Assembly: GCF_002101675.1 (NCBI RefSeq)
Contig: NZ_LQOY01000207.1
Coordinates: 62,001 to 126,000 of the forward strand
Reading direction: 5' to 3'
Source of the DNA: Mycobacterium gordonae
GTDB taxonomy: Bacteria > Actinomycetota > Actinomycetes > Mycobacteriales > Mycobacteriaceae
DNA: 64,000 nucleotides
This document shows, piece after piece, positions 16,898 to 25,919 of this stretch. Each line of letters begins with the position of its first letter. The first letter of the stretch is position 1. The position numbers and the translations under genes were made by a program. Below the pieces are notes generated by a model, which was not told the DNA's origin, ran no database searches, and worked only from the letters and a program-made list of their open reading frames with translations.

Positions 16898-17737
16898 CTA
16901 AGCCAACCGGGTGATCTCAACCTCGACATCGAGGTCCGTCGCGCCCAGCCCGGAGTAGATCCCCTTCAGCGGCGACACGTCGGCATAGTCGCGTCCGACG
17001 CCCACGCTGATGTACTGCTCGGTGATTTCGGTGTCATTGGTGGGGTCGTAGTACAACCACCCGCCGACCCACGCCTGGATCCAGGCGTGGCTGCGACCCG
17101 CCACCGTCTTGCCGATCGCGGCGTCGGGCTTCGGATGCAGATACCCGGACACGTAGCGGCCGGGGATCCCCATGCTGCGCAACAAGATCAGCGTCAGATG
17201 TGCGAAATCCTGGCAGACACCCTTGCCTTTCTCCAACGCGTCCAGGCCCGACGAGTGCACGCCGGTGGTGCCGGGCAGATAATCCAGCTCGTTGCGTGCC
17301 CACCCGGCCGCGGCGACGACGGCCTCACTCGGGTCATGATTCTTGGTGATCCGCTTGCCCACGGCGGCAACACGTTTGCTGTTCGGCGTGTAGTCGGTCG
17401 GACGCAGCACCTCGTCGAAGCGGTCGATGACGGCTGCCGATTGCAGCTCCTCCCAGCTCGTCTTGGCCGCCGGCGGCTCCGGACGCTCGGTCTCCACCAC
17501 CGACGAGGACGTCACGGTCAACTCGGTGTGCGGCGCATGCAGATCGAATGCGGTGACCGCCGTCCCCCAGTAGTCGATGTAGCGGTAGGACCGGGTGGCC
17601 GGGATCGTCTCCACCCGGTTGAGCACGACGTTCTGCCGGGTGTTGGATCGCGGCGTGAGGCGCGCCTCGTTGTAGGACGCCGTCACCGGGGATCGGTACG
17701 CATACCCGGTGGTGTGCACCACCCGCATCCGCCACAT
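16898..17737 (-). CDS. Transglutaminase-like cysteine protease family protein
   Basis: A 279-residue protein (length of Rv2409c) with an N-terminal beta domain and a transglutaminase-like core. The catalytic triad is visible: Cys in GKGVCQDFAH (about 186), His in SHAWIQAW and Asp in YYDPTND. Such proteins occur with alpha-E and circularly permuted ATP-grasp proteins, as here, and the set has been proposed to make and trim a peptide or peptide-like modification; the substrate is unknown. It starts in a TGATG overlap with the preceding alpha-E gene. Confidence 0.85.
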   Translation of the reverse strand: MWRMRVVHTTGYAYRSPVTASYNEARLTPRSNTRQNVVLNRVETIPATRSYRYIDYWGTAVTAFDLHAPHTELTVTSSSVVETERPEPPAAKTSWEELQSAAVIDRFDEVLRPTDYTPNSKRVAAVGKRITKNHDPSEAVVAAAGWARNELDYLPGTTGVHSSGLDALEKGKGVCQDFAHLTLILLRSMGIPGRYVSGYLHPKPDAAIGKTVAGRSHAWIQAWVGGWLYYDPTNDTEITEQYISVGVGRDYADVSPLKGIYSGLGATDLDVEVEITRLA

Positions 17738-18723
17738 CAGGATTCTCCTTGAGTTTCCAGCGCGTCGGCCAATTCGTCGCGCTGTCGGGCATCCGTCCAG
17801 GCCACCCAGGGCGCAGCGTGAAAGTACTGCAGCGCCAACGCATCTCCGACATCCCGACAGGTTCGCTGCAGCCCCGCCAGACGGCTCTCCAGCGTTTCGA
17901 GCAGTACCCCGGGTTGCACGAACTCCAGCTCGCTGCGCGCCTGGCCGAGCAGTCGCTGGGCCTCGGTGGTGGCTCCGATCCGGCTGTGCGGGTTGTGCAG
18001 CAACTCCTCCAGATTATGTTCGGCCAGCCTCAGCGAGTAGAAAACCGAGCGCGGGAAAAGCCGGTCCAGCAACATGAACTCGACCACCCGGCTGGCATCC
18101 AGCGCGCCCCGGTAGGTGCGCAGATAGGTGTCGTGCGCACCGGCCGAACGCAGCAGCGTCACCCACGCCGGCGACGACGCGCTGTCCCCCACCCGGGACA
18201 GCAACAGCCGCACCGTCATATCCACCCGCTCGATCGCGCGGCCCAGCACCATGAAGCGGTAACCGTCGTCCCGCGACAGCGTGGAGTCGGCCAGCCCGGC
18301 GAACATCGCCGCGCGGCCCTCGATGAACGACAGGAACTCGTGCGGCCCAAGGCGTTTGGCGGCCCGCTCGCGTTCGGGCAAGGCGTGGTAGGTGGTGTTG
18401 ATGCACTCCCAGGTCTCGCTGGAGGTGACCTCGCGCGCCGATCGCGCGTTCTCCCGCGCGGCCGAGATCGCATCCACGATCGAGCATCCGCCTTCGGTGT
18501 TGGGGCTGAACGCCACCAGATCCGTCAGCGACCAGACGTCGAGGCGGTGCTCGGGCGGTGCAATGCCGAGCACCTTCAGCAGCAGCCGGGAGGCCTGGTC
18601 GGGGTCGACGCTGGAGTCCTCGAGTAGATGATGCACCGCGACATCCAGAATGCGGGCGGTGTCGTCGGCGCGTTCGACGTAGCGACCGATCCAATACAGC
18701 GCCTCGGCGTTACGGGCAAGCAT
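17737..18723 (-). CDS. Alpha-E domain protein
   Basis: A 328-residue all-helical protein (Rv2410c) starting MLARNAEALYWIGRYVERAD, the family's conserved beginning with a conserved ER pair. The alpha-E domain has no known activity of its own but is almost always encoded beside circularly permuted ATP-grasp and transglutaminase-like genes. The ATG at 18723 forms a TGATG overlap with the upstream gene, and its stop overlaps the next start in the same way. Confidence 0.85.
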   Translation of the reverse strand: MLARNAEALYWIGRYVERADDTARILDVAVHHLLEDSSVDPDQASRLLLKVLGIAPPEHRLDVWSLTDLVAFSPNTEGGCSIVDAISAARENARSAREVTSSETWECINTTYHALPERERAAKRLGPHEFLSFIEGRAAMFAGLADSTLSRDDGYRFMVLGRAIERVDMTVRLLLSRVGDSASSPAWVTLLRSAGAHDTYLRTYRGALDASRVVEFMLLDRLFPRSVFYSLRLAEHNLEELLHNPHSRIGATTEAQRLLGQARSELEFVQPGVLLETLESRLAGLQRTCRDVGDALALQYFHAAPWVAWTDARQRDELADALETQGES

Positions 18724-20417
18724 CAGTCGATCGCCTTCTGCTGTTGCTGCTGCTGTTGCTGTTCCTTCTTCGGTGACCCGTCCAGCGACTGGAGCGGCTG
18801 CTGCTGCGGCTGGGTCTGCGCCGGCCGTTTGCCGTCCGGATGCTGTTCGGGCACCGAGCGGGGCAGCGAGCGCACCACCTGGGCGCGGCCCAGCTCGCGA
18901 GCGGCCACCGAAGTCCGCGGCGCAAGCACCCAGGTGTCCTTCGACCCGCCGCCCTGGCTGGAATTGACCACCCGAGACCCCTCGACCAGGGCGGTGCGGG
19001 TCAAGCCGCCGGGCAGCACCCACACCTCGTTGCCGTCGTTGACGGCGAACGGCCGCAGGTCGACATAGCGCGGCGCCAGGTTCCCTTCGATCCGGGTGGG
19101 CACGGTCGAGAGCTCCATCATCGGCTGGGCGATCCAGGCGCGGGGGTCGTCACGGATCTTCTTGCTGATCGCGGCGAGCTCCTTTTCGGAGGCTTCCGGG
19201 CCGAACACGATGCCGTAACCGCCGGAGCCCTCCACCGGCTTGATCACCAGTTCGCTGATCCGGTCCAGCACTTCTTCGCGTTCGTCGTCCAGCCAGCACC
19301 GGTAGGTGTCGACATTGGCCAGCAGCGGTTTCTCACCGAGGTAGTACTCGATGATGGTGGGCACGTAGGTGTAGACGAGCTTGTCATCGCCGACGCCGTT
19401 GCCGATCGAGCTGGAGATCACGACGTTGCCGGCGCGGGCGGCGTTGACCAGCCCGGCCACCCCGAGCACCGAGTCGGCCCGGAACTGCAGCGGGTCCAGG
19501 AATGCGTCGTCGATGCGCCGGTAGATGACGTCGACCTGACGCTCCCCCTCGGTGGTGCGCATATAGACCTGGTTGTCACGGCAGAACAGGTCGCGGCCCT
19601 CGACCAGTTCGACGCCCATCTGGCGGGCCAGCAGCGAGTGCTCGAAGTAGGCCGAGTTGTAGACCCCGGGAGTCAGCACCACCACGGTGGGGTCGGCCTC
19701 GTTGGTGGCCGCGGAGTTGCGCAGCGCCCGCAGCAGGTGTGAGGAGTAGTCGTCGACCGTACGCACCCGATGGGTGGCGAACAGATTGGGGAAGACACGA
19801 GCCATGGTCCGCCGGTTTTCCATCACATAGGACACACCCGAGGGCGAGCGCAGGTTGTCCTCGAGGACGCGGAAGTCGCCCTTGTCGTCGCGGATCAGGT
19901 CGATGCCGGCCACATGGATGCGCACCCCGTTGGGTGGGACGATTCCCACCGCCTCGCGGTGGAAGTGCTCGCAGGAGGTGATCAACCGGCGTGGGATCAC
20001 CCCGTCGCGCAGGATGTCCTGGTCGCCGTAGATGTCGTCGAGGTACATCTCGAGGGCCTTCACGCGCTGCGTGATGCCGCGCTCGAGCCGGGTCCACTCG
20101 GCGGCCGAGATCACCCGCGGCACCAGGTCCAGCGGGAACGGCCGTTCCTGACCGGACAGCGAGAACGTGATGCCCTGATCGATGAACGCGCGGCCCAGCG
20201 CGTCGGCCCTGGCCTTGAGTTCGGAGGCGTCAGTGGGCGCGAGTTCGGCGTAGATGCCCTTGTAGGGGCCGCGGACGTTGCCCTGGGCGTCGAACATCTC
20301 GTCAAAGGCCATCGCGTAGGCATCTGAGGTGTTGTAACCCTCGAAAATGCGCTCGGAACGGACGCGCGACCGCCGCTGGGTTGCCTCGATCTGGTTCGGA
20401 ACACTCACCTGTGTCAT
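18723..20417 (-). CDS. Circularly permuted ATP-grasp type 2 protein with polyGln tail
   Basis: A 564-residue protein (Rv2411c-like). The circularly permuted ATP-grasp core covers about residues 25-490, with EGSGGYGIVFGPEAS as nucleotide-binding loop. ATP-grasp enzymes join a carboxylate to an amine, so an amide or peptide ligase role is expected. The C-terminal 50 residues are Gln- and Pro-rich and hold eight consecutive Gln just before KAID. The ATG at 20417 has TTGAGG upstream. It heads the three-gene coupled operon ending at 16898 and is divergent from rpsT. Confidence 0.85.
   Translation of the reverse strand: MTQVSVPNQIEATQRRSRVRSERIFEGYNTSDAYAMAFDEMFDAQGNVRGPYKGIYAELAPTDASELKARADALGRAFIDQGITFSLSGQERPFPLDLVPRVISAAEWTRLERGITQRVKALEMYLDDIYGDQDILRDGVIPRRLITSCEHFHREAVGIVPPNGVRIHVAGIDLIRDDKGDFRVLEDNLRSPSGVSYVMENRRTMARVFPNLFATHRVRTVDDYSSHLLRALRNSAATNEADPTVVVLTPGVYNSAYFEHSLLARQMGVELVEGRDLFCRDNQVYMRTTEGERQVDVIYRRIDDAFLDPLQFRADSVLGVAGLVNAARAGNVVISSSIGNGVGDDKLVYTYVPTIIEYYLGEKPLLANVDTYRCWLDDEREEVLDRISELVIKPVEGSGGYGIVFGPEASEKELAAISKKIRDDPRAWIAQPMMELSTVPTRIEGNLAPRYVDLRPFAVNDGNEVWVLPGGLTRTALVEGSRVVNSSQGGGSKDTWVLAPRTSVAARELGRAQVVRSLPRSVPEQHPDGKRPAQTQPQQQPLQSLDGSPKKEQQQQQQQQKAID
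18738..18763 (-). repeat. CAR trinucleotide tract encoding polyGln
   Basis: Eight consecutive CAA/CAG codons near the end of the ATP-grasp gene. The tract could vary in length between strains by slippage without shifting the frame. Confidence 0.7.
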
Positions 20418-20460
20418 GCTGCCTCAATTCCCCCATCCCGGCAGACCGAGAGTTCCGCTT

Positions 20461-20490
20461 TTGGGCGAAAACGTAACCGACTGATAACCT
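20461..20490 (+). promoter_or_regulatory. Candidate promoter of rpsT
   Basis: TTGGGC (20461-20466) and TAACCT (20485-20490) are separated by 18 nt and fit a SigA-type promoter about 70 nt before the rpsT start. Confidence 0.3.
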
Positions 20491-20558
20491 GAGCAGTCGC
20501 TATCGGGTTGCAGGTACCCCGAGCAAAGCCAAAACGAAACGGGATAGGGAACTGACGC

Positions 20559-20822
20559 GTGGCCAACATCAAGTCGCAGCAGAAGCGCAACCGCACTAAC
20601 GAGCGCGCGCGGCTGCGCAACAAGTCGGTGAAGTCTTCGCTCCGCACGGCCATCCGCGCGTTCCGCGAGGCCACCCACGCAGGTGAGAAGGAAAAGGCGG
20701 CCGAACTACTGGTGTCGACCAGCCGCAAGCTGGACAAGGCGGCCAGCAAGGGCGTCATCCACAAGAACCAGGCCGCCAACAAGAAGTCGGCGCTGGCGCG
20801 CTCGCTCAACAAGCTCGGCTGA
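20559..20822 (+). CDS. rpsT: 30S ribosomal protein S20
   Basis: An 87-residue basic protein with the S20 family start ANIKSQQKRNRTNERARLRNK and the KKSALARSLNKLG end. It binds 16S rRNA early in 30S assembly. The start codon is GTG at 20559, with AGGGA at 20546-20550 as binding site. It is monocistronic, between the divergent ATP-grasp gene and the convergent holA, as in M. tuberculosis (Rv2412). Confidence 0.96.
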   Translation: MANIKSQQKRNRTNERARLRNKSVKSSLRTAIRAFREATHAGEKEKAAELLVSTSRKLDKAASKGVIHKNQAANKKSALARSLNKLG

Positions 20823-20858
20823 GCCTTCTCCCGCTAACTCCGCAGCGTCGTCAGGCCG

Positions 20859-21836
20859 TCAGGCCGAGGCCAGCTCCGCCACTTGCCGCACCGCGGACTC
20901 CAGCGCATAGTCGGCGTCCACCACGGCGCCCTTGACGTTCGCGTTGAGCGTGGCCACCACCCGCGACGCGACGGCCAGCCGATCACGCGACCAGCGCCGG
21001 GACTGCTTCTGCGCCTTCTGCACCCGCCACGGCGGCATTTTCAGTTGCCCGGCCAGCCGGTACGGGTCGCCGGAGAGCGGCATCACCACGCCGATGGTGT
21101 GGATCGCTTCGGCCAGCGCGTCGGCCAGCACGACCAGCGGCTCGCCGCGCATCATCGCCCACCGCAGCGCCTCGGTGGCACCGGCGACATCGCCGGCCAC
21201 GGCCTTGTCGGCGATGTCGAACCCTTTCACCTCGGCCTTGCCGCTGTGGTAGCGCCGGACGGCGGCGGCATCGACGGCCCCACCGGTGTCGGCGACCAGT
21301 TGCGAACAGGCCGACGCGAGCTCGCGGATGTCGGAGCCCACAGCATCCAGCAATGCCGTCACGGTCTGGTCGTCCACCCTGACCTTCAGCGTGCGGAACT
21401 CGCCGCGGACGAAGTCGCTGCGCTCGGCGGCCTTGGTGATCCGCGCGCACGGGTGCTCCTGGGCGCCCAGCGACCGCAGGTCGGCGGCCAGCGCCTTGGC
21501 CCGCCCACCGCCGGAGTGCACCACCACCAGCACCGTGCCCGCGGGCAGGTCCGCGGCGGCCGACGCGACCAGTGCCGCCGCATCCTTGCCAGCCTCGCCG
21601 GCGGCCTCCAGCACGATGATCCGCTCCTCGGCGAACAGCGACGGGCTGAGCAGCTCGGTCAGCTCATAGGTGCTGACGTCACCTGCCCGCATCCGATTGA
21701 CCGGAACGTCGGCGATACCCGACACCGCAGATGCCCCGGCCCGCTTTCGGGCGGACCGCAGTATCTGCGCGACGGCCCGCTCGATCAGCAGTTCCTCTTC
21801 GCCCAGAACCAGGTGCAACGACGAATCACCGCTCAC
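20859..21836 (-). CDS. holA: DNA polymerase III delta subunit HolA
   Basis: The 325-residue protein is the delta subunit of the clamp loader, which opens the beta clamp. It begins LHLVLGEEELLIERAV, typical of delta domain 1, and has an AAA+-like fold without a functional Walker A. The C-terminal helical collar domain is around residues 210-325. It follows comEC by 12 nt on the same strand, the common comEA-comEC-holA arrangement. Confidence 0.9.
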   Translation of the reverse strand: MSGDSSLHLVLGEEELLIERAVAQILRSARKRAGASAVSGIADVPVNRMRAGDVSTYELTELLSPSLFAEERIIVLEAAGEAGKDAAALVASAAADLPAGTVLVVVHSGGGRAKALAADLRSLGAQEHPCARITKAAERSDFVRGEFRTLKVRVDDQTVTALLDAVGSDIRELASACSQLVADTGGAVDAAAVRRYHSGKAEVKGFDIADKAVAGDVAGATEALRWAMMRGEPLVVLADALAEAIHTIGVVMPLSGDPYRLAGQLKMPPWRVQKAQKQSRRWSRDRLAVASRVVATLNANVKGAVVDADYALESAVRQVAELASA

Positions 21837-21848
21837 GCCACGATGGTG

Positions 21849-23384
21849 TCACGAGGGTGCGACGGCCTCCGACACCGACCAGGCCACCGCGCATCCGACA
21901 GTGATCCAGGCCAGCCACCCGCGGCAACGCCGCGACCGCCCCAGGACGAGGAGCAGCACGGTGGCACACGCCACCACCAGCAGGCCGGCAACTCCGGCCG
22001 GCACGGGCACGCTGGCCCCAGGGACGCCGGCCGCCCAGTGCGCAACATGCAGCACCCACCACACTTCGGGGCCGGTGAACCGGATCAACAACTGGGCACC
22101 GGCGGGCCAGTAGACCGCCAACGCCGCCGCCGCGGTGCCGAGCACGGTGATCGGGGCCACCACCGGGGCCACCACCAGATTGGCCAGCACGGCCACCAGG
22201 CTGAACCGGCCGGAGATGGCGGCGACCAGCGGCGCGGTCACCACCTGGGCCGCCCCGGCGACCGCGACCGCGTCAGCGAGTGGTTTCGGCCACCCCCGCC
22301 CGACGAGCCGGCGCGACCACCTGGGGGCGACGACCACCAGCGCCGCGGTCGCTACCACCGACAGCGCGAAGCCGAGGTCGACCGCCAGCTGCGGAGCCGC
22401 CACCAGCAGGACCAGGACGGTCGCCGCGAGCGCCGGGATCGCTTGGCGCCGGCGTGACGAGAGCATCGCCACCAGCGCGATGGCGCCCATCACCGCAGCC
22501 CGCAACACGCTGGCCGTCGGCTGCACGACGAACACGAAGGCGACCAGGGCCAGTGCCGCCAGCAGCACAGCCGGTCGCGGCCCCACCAGCCGCGCCGAGA
22601 GCAGCATCGTGGCACACACGATCGTGACGTTGGCCCCTGATACGGCCGTCAGATGGCTCATGCCCGCCGCACGGAATTCCCCACTGGTGACCGTGGGCAC
22701 CAGCGACGTGTCGCCGAGCACCAGAGCGGGCAACATGGCGGCCTGCTCCGGGGGGAGCACCTGACGGACCACGGCCGCGAACCTGACGCGGACGCGATCT
22801 GCCGCCCGGTATACCGGCGGAGCGCGGCCCCACTCCGGCTGGCCCACCGCGGTGAGCACGGCGACCGTCAACTCACGGCGGGTGGGTCGGGTGAGGCGCG
22901 CGGTGAACCGCACCGGCCGGCCCGCCGTCACCTCGCTGAAATCCGCGGCACTCGCGAAAACCGTTACCCTGCCGGATATCTCGTCATCACCGAGCCGGTG
23001 CAGACTGGCCCGGAACATCAGCCGGCCGCGTCCGAGCGGCCGCGCGGTCTCGCTGGGCACGACCGTCACCGGCGCCACTGTGCCGAAGGCCGCGGTGATG
23101 CGGTGGTGAGCGAGCGCGTGCGTGCGCAGCGCGATCGCCATCCCGTAGCCCGCGCCGACTATCCCGGCCGCCGCCAGCCCGGCGCAGATCGCTGCGAGCG
23201 TCGACCGCGACCGCGCCCGCCGCCACACCACGGCCGCGACGACGGCCGCCACCGCGCAGCACGCGGCCAGTGCGGCACCGACCGGCCATACCGTGCCCGC
23301 CGCCGTCACGACCCAGCCGGTCAGCGCGGCAGGAACCAGTCGCACATCCAAACGTTCGGGCGGCTCCGGCTGCGGCTGGGGCAC
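21849..23384 (-). CDS. comEC: ComEC/Rec2-family membrane channel protein
   Basis: A 511-residue membrane protein with about ten transmembrane helices. The N-terminal DUF4131-like part is followed by the Competence domain (HLTAVSGANVTIVCATML near residues 239-256 is a family hallmark). The C-terminal metallo-beta-lactamase domain found in Bacillus ComEC is absent, as in Rv2414c. ComEC forms the DNA uptake channel in competent bacteria; whether it does so in mycobacteria is not established. Start codon GTG at 23384, 5 nt after the comEA stop. Confidence 0.88.
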   Translation of the reverse strand: MPQPQPEPPERLDVRLVPAALTGWVVTAAGTVWPVGAALAACCAVAAVVAAVVWRRARSRSTLAAICAGLAAAGIVGAGYGMAIALRTHALAHHRITAAFGTVAPVTVVPSETARPLGRGRLMFRASLHRLGDDEISGRVTVFASAADFSEVTAGRPVRFTARLTRPTRRELTVAVLTAVGQPEWGRAPPVYRAADRVRVRFAAVVRQVLPPEQAAMLPALVLGDTSLVPTVTSGEFRAAGMSHLTAVSGANVTIVCATMLLSARLVGPRPAVLLAALALVAFVFVVQPTASVLRAAVMGAIALVAMLSSRRRQAIPALAATVLVLLVAAPQLAVDLGFALSVVATAALVVVAPRWSRRLVGRGWPKPLADAVAVAGAAQVVTAPLVAAISGRFSLVAVLANLVVAPVVAPITVLGTAAAALAVYWPAGAQLLIRFTGPEVWWVLHVAHWAAGVPGASVPVPAGVAGLLVVACATVLLLVLGRSRRCRGWLAWITVGCAVAWSVSEAVAPS

Positions 23385-23389
23385 GTGGA

Positions 23390-24211
23390 TCAGACACGGA
23401 CCAGCGAACGCAGCTTGTCCAGCCGCGCCGGTCCGATCCCGTCGACCTCGGCGAGCTGATCCACGCTGGTGAACCGGCCGTGGGCCTGCCGCCAGGCCAC
23501 GATCGCCGCGGCCATCACGGGACCGACCCCGGGCAGGCCGTCCAGTTGCTCGACGGTCGCGGTGTTGAGATCCACCGCATCCCTGGGCCCAGGCTTCGGT
23601 CTTCCCGACGTGCTCGGGCCCCCCGCGGGCGCCGCGGGGCCGCCGGTACCGACCGAGCTGCCCAGGACGGGCGGTTTGCCCGCCGTCGGCGCCAACCCGA
23701 CCACGATCTGTTCACCGTCACCGAGCGGGCGCGCCATGTTGAGCCCGACGGTGTCGGCCCCGTCCACCGGTCCGCCCGCCGCCTGCAGCGCATCGGCGAT
23801 CCGTGCGCCGGGCGCCAGGGTGACTAGTCCCGGCTTGTGCACCAGGCCGACGACGCTGACCACCACCGGCCGGTCCGGCCCCGGGGTGCTCGAGGCCTTC
23901 GGGCCGGTCGACGAGACCCGTTCTACCGGTGGGAGTTTGGCCGAAGTCACCGGCGAGGGCCGGTCGCGAGCCAGGGTGAAAACGGTGATCAGCACCGCGA
24001 GGGCGGCGATGACGGCCAATGCGATGGCGCCGCCGCGGCCCGGGTCGGCGCGCAGGCGGGTGATCCAGTTCTGCTGCGCGCCGGTGGCGGGAAGCCACCG
24101 CGGCAGCAACGAGTTCGGGTCGTCTTCGTCGGGATCGGACTCGGCGGACTCGGCCTCCGGATCGCCGGCCAGCCGTCGCTGCAAGCGCTCAGCGGGTAGT
24201 TCAGTTCGCAT
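23390..24211 (-). CDS. comEA: ComEA-like DNA-binding membrane protein
   Basis: A 273-residue protein with a cytoplasmic acidic N-terminus, one transmembrane segment (about residues 62-83), a SLBB domain (VVSVVGLVHKPGLVTLAPGA) and a C-terminal pair of helix-hairpin-helix motifs (LPGVGPVMAAAIVAWR, VDGIGPARLDKL). It should bind double-stranded DNA outside the membrane. It is the first gene of comEA-comEC-holA. In M. tuberculosis eis lies beyond it; here synteny ends at its 5' side. Confidence 0.88.
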   Translation of the reverse strand: MRTELPAERLQRRLAGDPEAESAESDPDEDDPNSLLPRWLPATGAQQNWITRLRADPGRGGAIALAVIAALAVLITVFTLARDRPSPVTSAKLPPVERVSSTGPKASSTPGPDRPVVVSVVGLVHKPGLVTLAPGARIADALQAAGGPVDGADTVGLNMARPLGDGEQIVVGLAPTAGKPPVLGSSVGTGGPAAPAGGPSTSGRPKPGPRDAVDLNTATVEQLDGLPGVGPVMAAAIVAWRQAHGRFTSVDQLAEVDGIGPARLDKLRSLVRV

Positions 24212-24263
24212 GCGGTGACCGTACGCAGGGCCACTGCCACGACCGGCCCGCGCAGGTGGGCCG

Positions 24264-24292
24264 CCCGGGCTGATTGTGGATCAATCCCGGGC
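24264..24292. promoter_or_regulatory. Inverted repeat between comEA and the short-chain dehydrogenase gene
   Basis: GATTG and CAATC pair around TGGAT, flanked by CCCGGG on the left and CCGGG on the right, giving an interrupted stem in a 141-bp divergent region. It may be an operator for either gene. Confidence 0.3.
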
Positions 24293-24352
24293 TGTGGAAA
24301 AGCTGCTCGCCGAGCAGGTTTGGCGGCCCATCGCGCGGGTAGCCACGACGCC

Positions 24353-25135
24353 ATGAGTTTGGCATTGATCACCGGCGCGTCGAGTGGAATCGGTCTGGAG
24401 CTGGCCAGACGGTTCGGCGAGCACGGCTATGACCTGATCGTCGCGGCCGAGAACGCCGACATCCACGTCGCCGCACAACAACTCGGGGCTTTGGGCGTCC
24501 ACGTCCGCCCCGTGCAGGTGGACCTGCGCACCGGCAAAGGAGTGGACGAGCTTTATCGGCAGGTCAGTGCGGAGGGTCAACCGCTGGACGCCGCGGCGCT
24601 CAACGCCGGGGTGGGCCTCGGGGGATCCTTTCTGGACAGCAGCGTGGACGACGCGTTGGCACTCGTCGACCTCAACGTGCGGTCCACCGTCCATCTGGCC
24701 AAACTGATTCTGCCCGGCATGGTGCAGCGCCGCAGCGGCAAGCTGCTGTTCACCTCGTCGATCGCCTCGACCATGCCCGGCTCCTACCAGGCGGTGTACA
24801 ACGCGTCCAAGTCGTTCATCCAGTCGTTGTCCGAAGCGCTGCACGACGAGCTGAGCAAGACCGGAGTCACGGTCACGGCGTTGATGCCCGGCCCCACCGA
24901 CACCAACTTCTTCCGGCGCGCGGGCATGGCGGGCACTCGGATGGGCCGCATGAGCCGCAAGGACGACCCGGCCGAAGTGGCCCGAGAAGGCTTCGACGCG
25001 TTGATGGACGGCGATCGCAAGGTGGTCGCGGAGTCGTTGCTGACCAAGGCCATGGGCATCGGCAACAGGCTGCTTCCCGATTCGGTGAAAGCCACGGCCA
25101 ACCGGGTGATGTCCACACCGGTCAGCAACAAATAG
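24353..25135 (+). CDS. Short-chain dehydrogenase/reductase
   Basis: A 260-residue classical SDR. The NAD(P)-binding motif TGASSGIG is at residues 7-14, the Asn in LNAG near 84, the catalytic Ser around SSIAS (137-141) and YNASK gives Tyr150 and Lys154. The substrate cannot be told. The C-terminal part (LPDSVKATANRVMS) resembles SDRs annotated as acyl or ketoacyl reductases. The ATG at 24353 gives the usual short start MSLALITGASSG. The next gene follows after 15 nt with a GGGAGG site, so this is probably the first gene of a three-gene operon. Confidence 0.85.
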   Translation: MSLALITGASSGIGLELARRFGEHGYDLIVAAENADIHVAAQQLGALGVHVRPVQVDLRTGKGVDELYRQVSAEGQPLDAAALNAGVGLGGSFLDSSVDDALALVDLNVRSTVHLAKLILPGMVQRRSGKLLFTSSIASTMPGSYQAVYNASKSFIQSLSEALHDELSKTGVTVTALMPGPTDTNFFRRAGMAGTRMGRMSRKDDPAEVAREGFDALMDGDRKVVAESLLTKAMGIGNRLLPDSVKATANRVMSTPVSNK

Positions 25136-25150
25136 CAGGGAGGTAAACCG

Positions 25151-25561
25151 ATGAGCGTAAACGCAAATCCCAACGCCGACGCCTCGATCGGCGAGCTGAT
25201 ATCTCAGCTCTCGTCGCAGACCTCGCGACTCGTCCGCGACGAAATGCGGCTGGCGCAAAAGGAACTCGTGCAATCGGCCAAGCACGCCGGGGCCGGTGCC
25301 GGCCTGTTCGGCGCGGCCGGGCTGCTCGCCTTCTTCGGTTTGGCGAGCCTGATTGCCGCCGCGATCGCCGGATTGGCGGTGGCCTTGCCGACATGGGCGG
25401 CGGCGCTGATCGTGGGGGCCGCGCTACTCGCCGCCGCGGGAGTAGCGGCGTTGATCAGCAGAAAGCAGACCAAAGAGGTGACTCCCGCCGCCCCGCGGAC
25501 GGTCGAAAGTGTCAAGCAGGACATCAAGGAAGTGAAGGACGCCCGCCATGGCCGGAGCTGA
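25151..25561 (+). CDS. Holin-superfamily-III-like membrane protein (Phage_holin_3_6 family)
   Basis: A 136-residue protein with a soluble N-terminal helix (ELISQLSSQTSRLVRDEMRLA), two transmembrane helices (about residues 48-75 and 78-100) and a basic helical tail. This matches the Phage_holin_3_6 (DUF1469) family. In actinobacteria these are chromosomal envelope proteins rather than phage lysis genes; the function is unknown. It overlaps the following DUF3618 gene by 14 nt, a usual pairing. Confidence 0.8.
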   Translation: MSVNANPNADASIGELISQLSSQTSRLVRDEMRLAQKELVQSAKHAGAGAGLFGAAGLLAFFGLASLIAAAIAGLAVALPTWAAALIVGAALLAAAGVAALISRKQTKEVTPAAPRTVESVKQDIKEVKDARHGRS

Positions 25562-25808
25562 ACCCACACCGCCCGCAGCCCAGCCACCCGAGCCCGGGCC
25601 GGAGGCTGACGTAGCAGACATCCAGCGCGACATCGAGCGAACCCGCTCCGAACTGGGCGACACCGTCGAGGCCCTTTCGGCCAAGGCCAACGTGGCCGAG
25701 CGGGCGAAAGAAAGCGCGCGCGCCGCAAAACCGACGCTGATACTGACCGCCTCGGCCGCCGGCGTCGCGCTCCTCGCGCTGCTGTGGTGGCGACGCCGGC
25801 GGCGCTGA
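25548..25808 (+). CDS. DUF3618 membrane-anchored protein
   Basis: An 86-residue protein with a Pro-rich start, the DUF3618 motif IQRDIERTRSELGDTVEALSAKAN (core IERTRSELGDTV) at about residues 25-45, and a C-terminal transmembrane helix ending in WWRRRRR. It overlaps the holin-like gene and probably works with it at the membrane. Confidence 0.82.
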   Translation: MAGAEPTPPAAQPPEPGPEADVADIQRDIERTRSELGDTVEALSAKANVAERAKESARAAKPTLILTASAAGVALLALLWWRRRRR

Positions 25809-25919
25809 GGTCTAGCTGCCCGACCCGGTTGACGAATGCGCTCGTGCTGCGCCTAACGTGCAGTGCAGGACCGCCGTAACCCCTGCGCCGGCGGCCACCC
25901 CGGACACAGGAGGCTGCCG

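Noticed and set aside
25151..25561. Holin-like gene considered as a prophage remnant
   Set aside because: No other phage gene, integrase or attachment site is present; this family is a normal chromosomal actinobacterial membrane protein paired with DUF3618.
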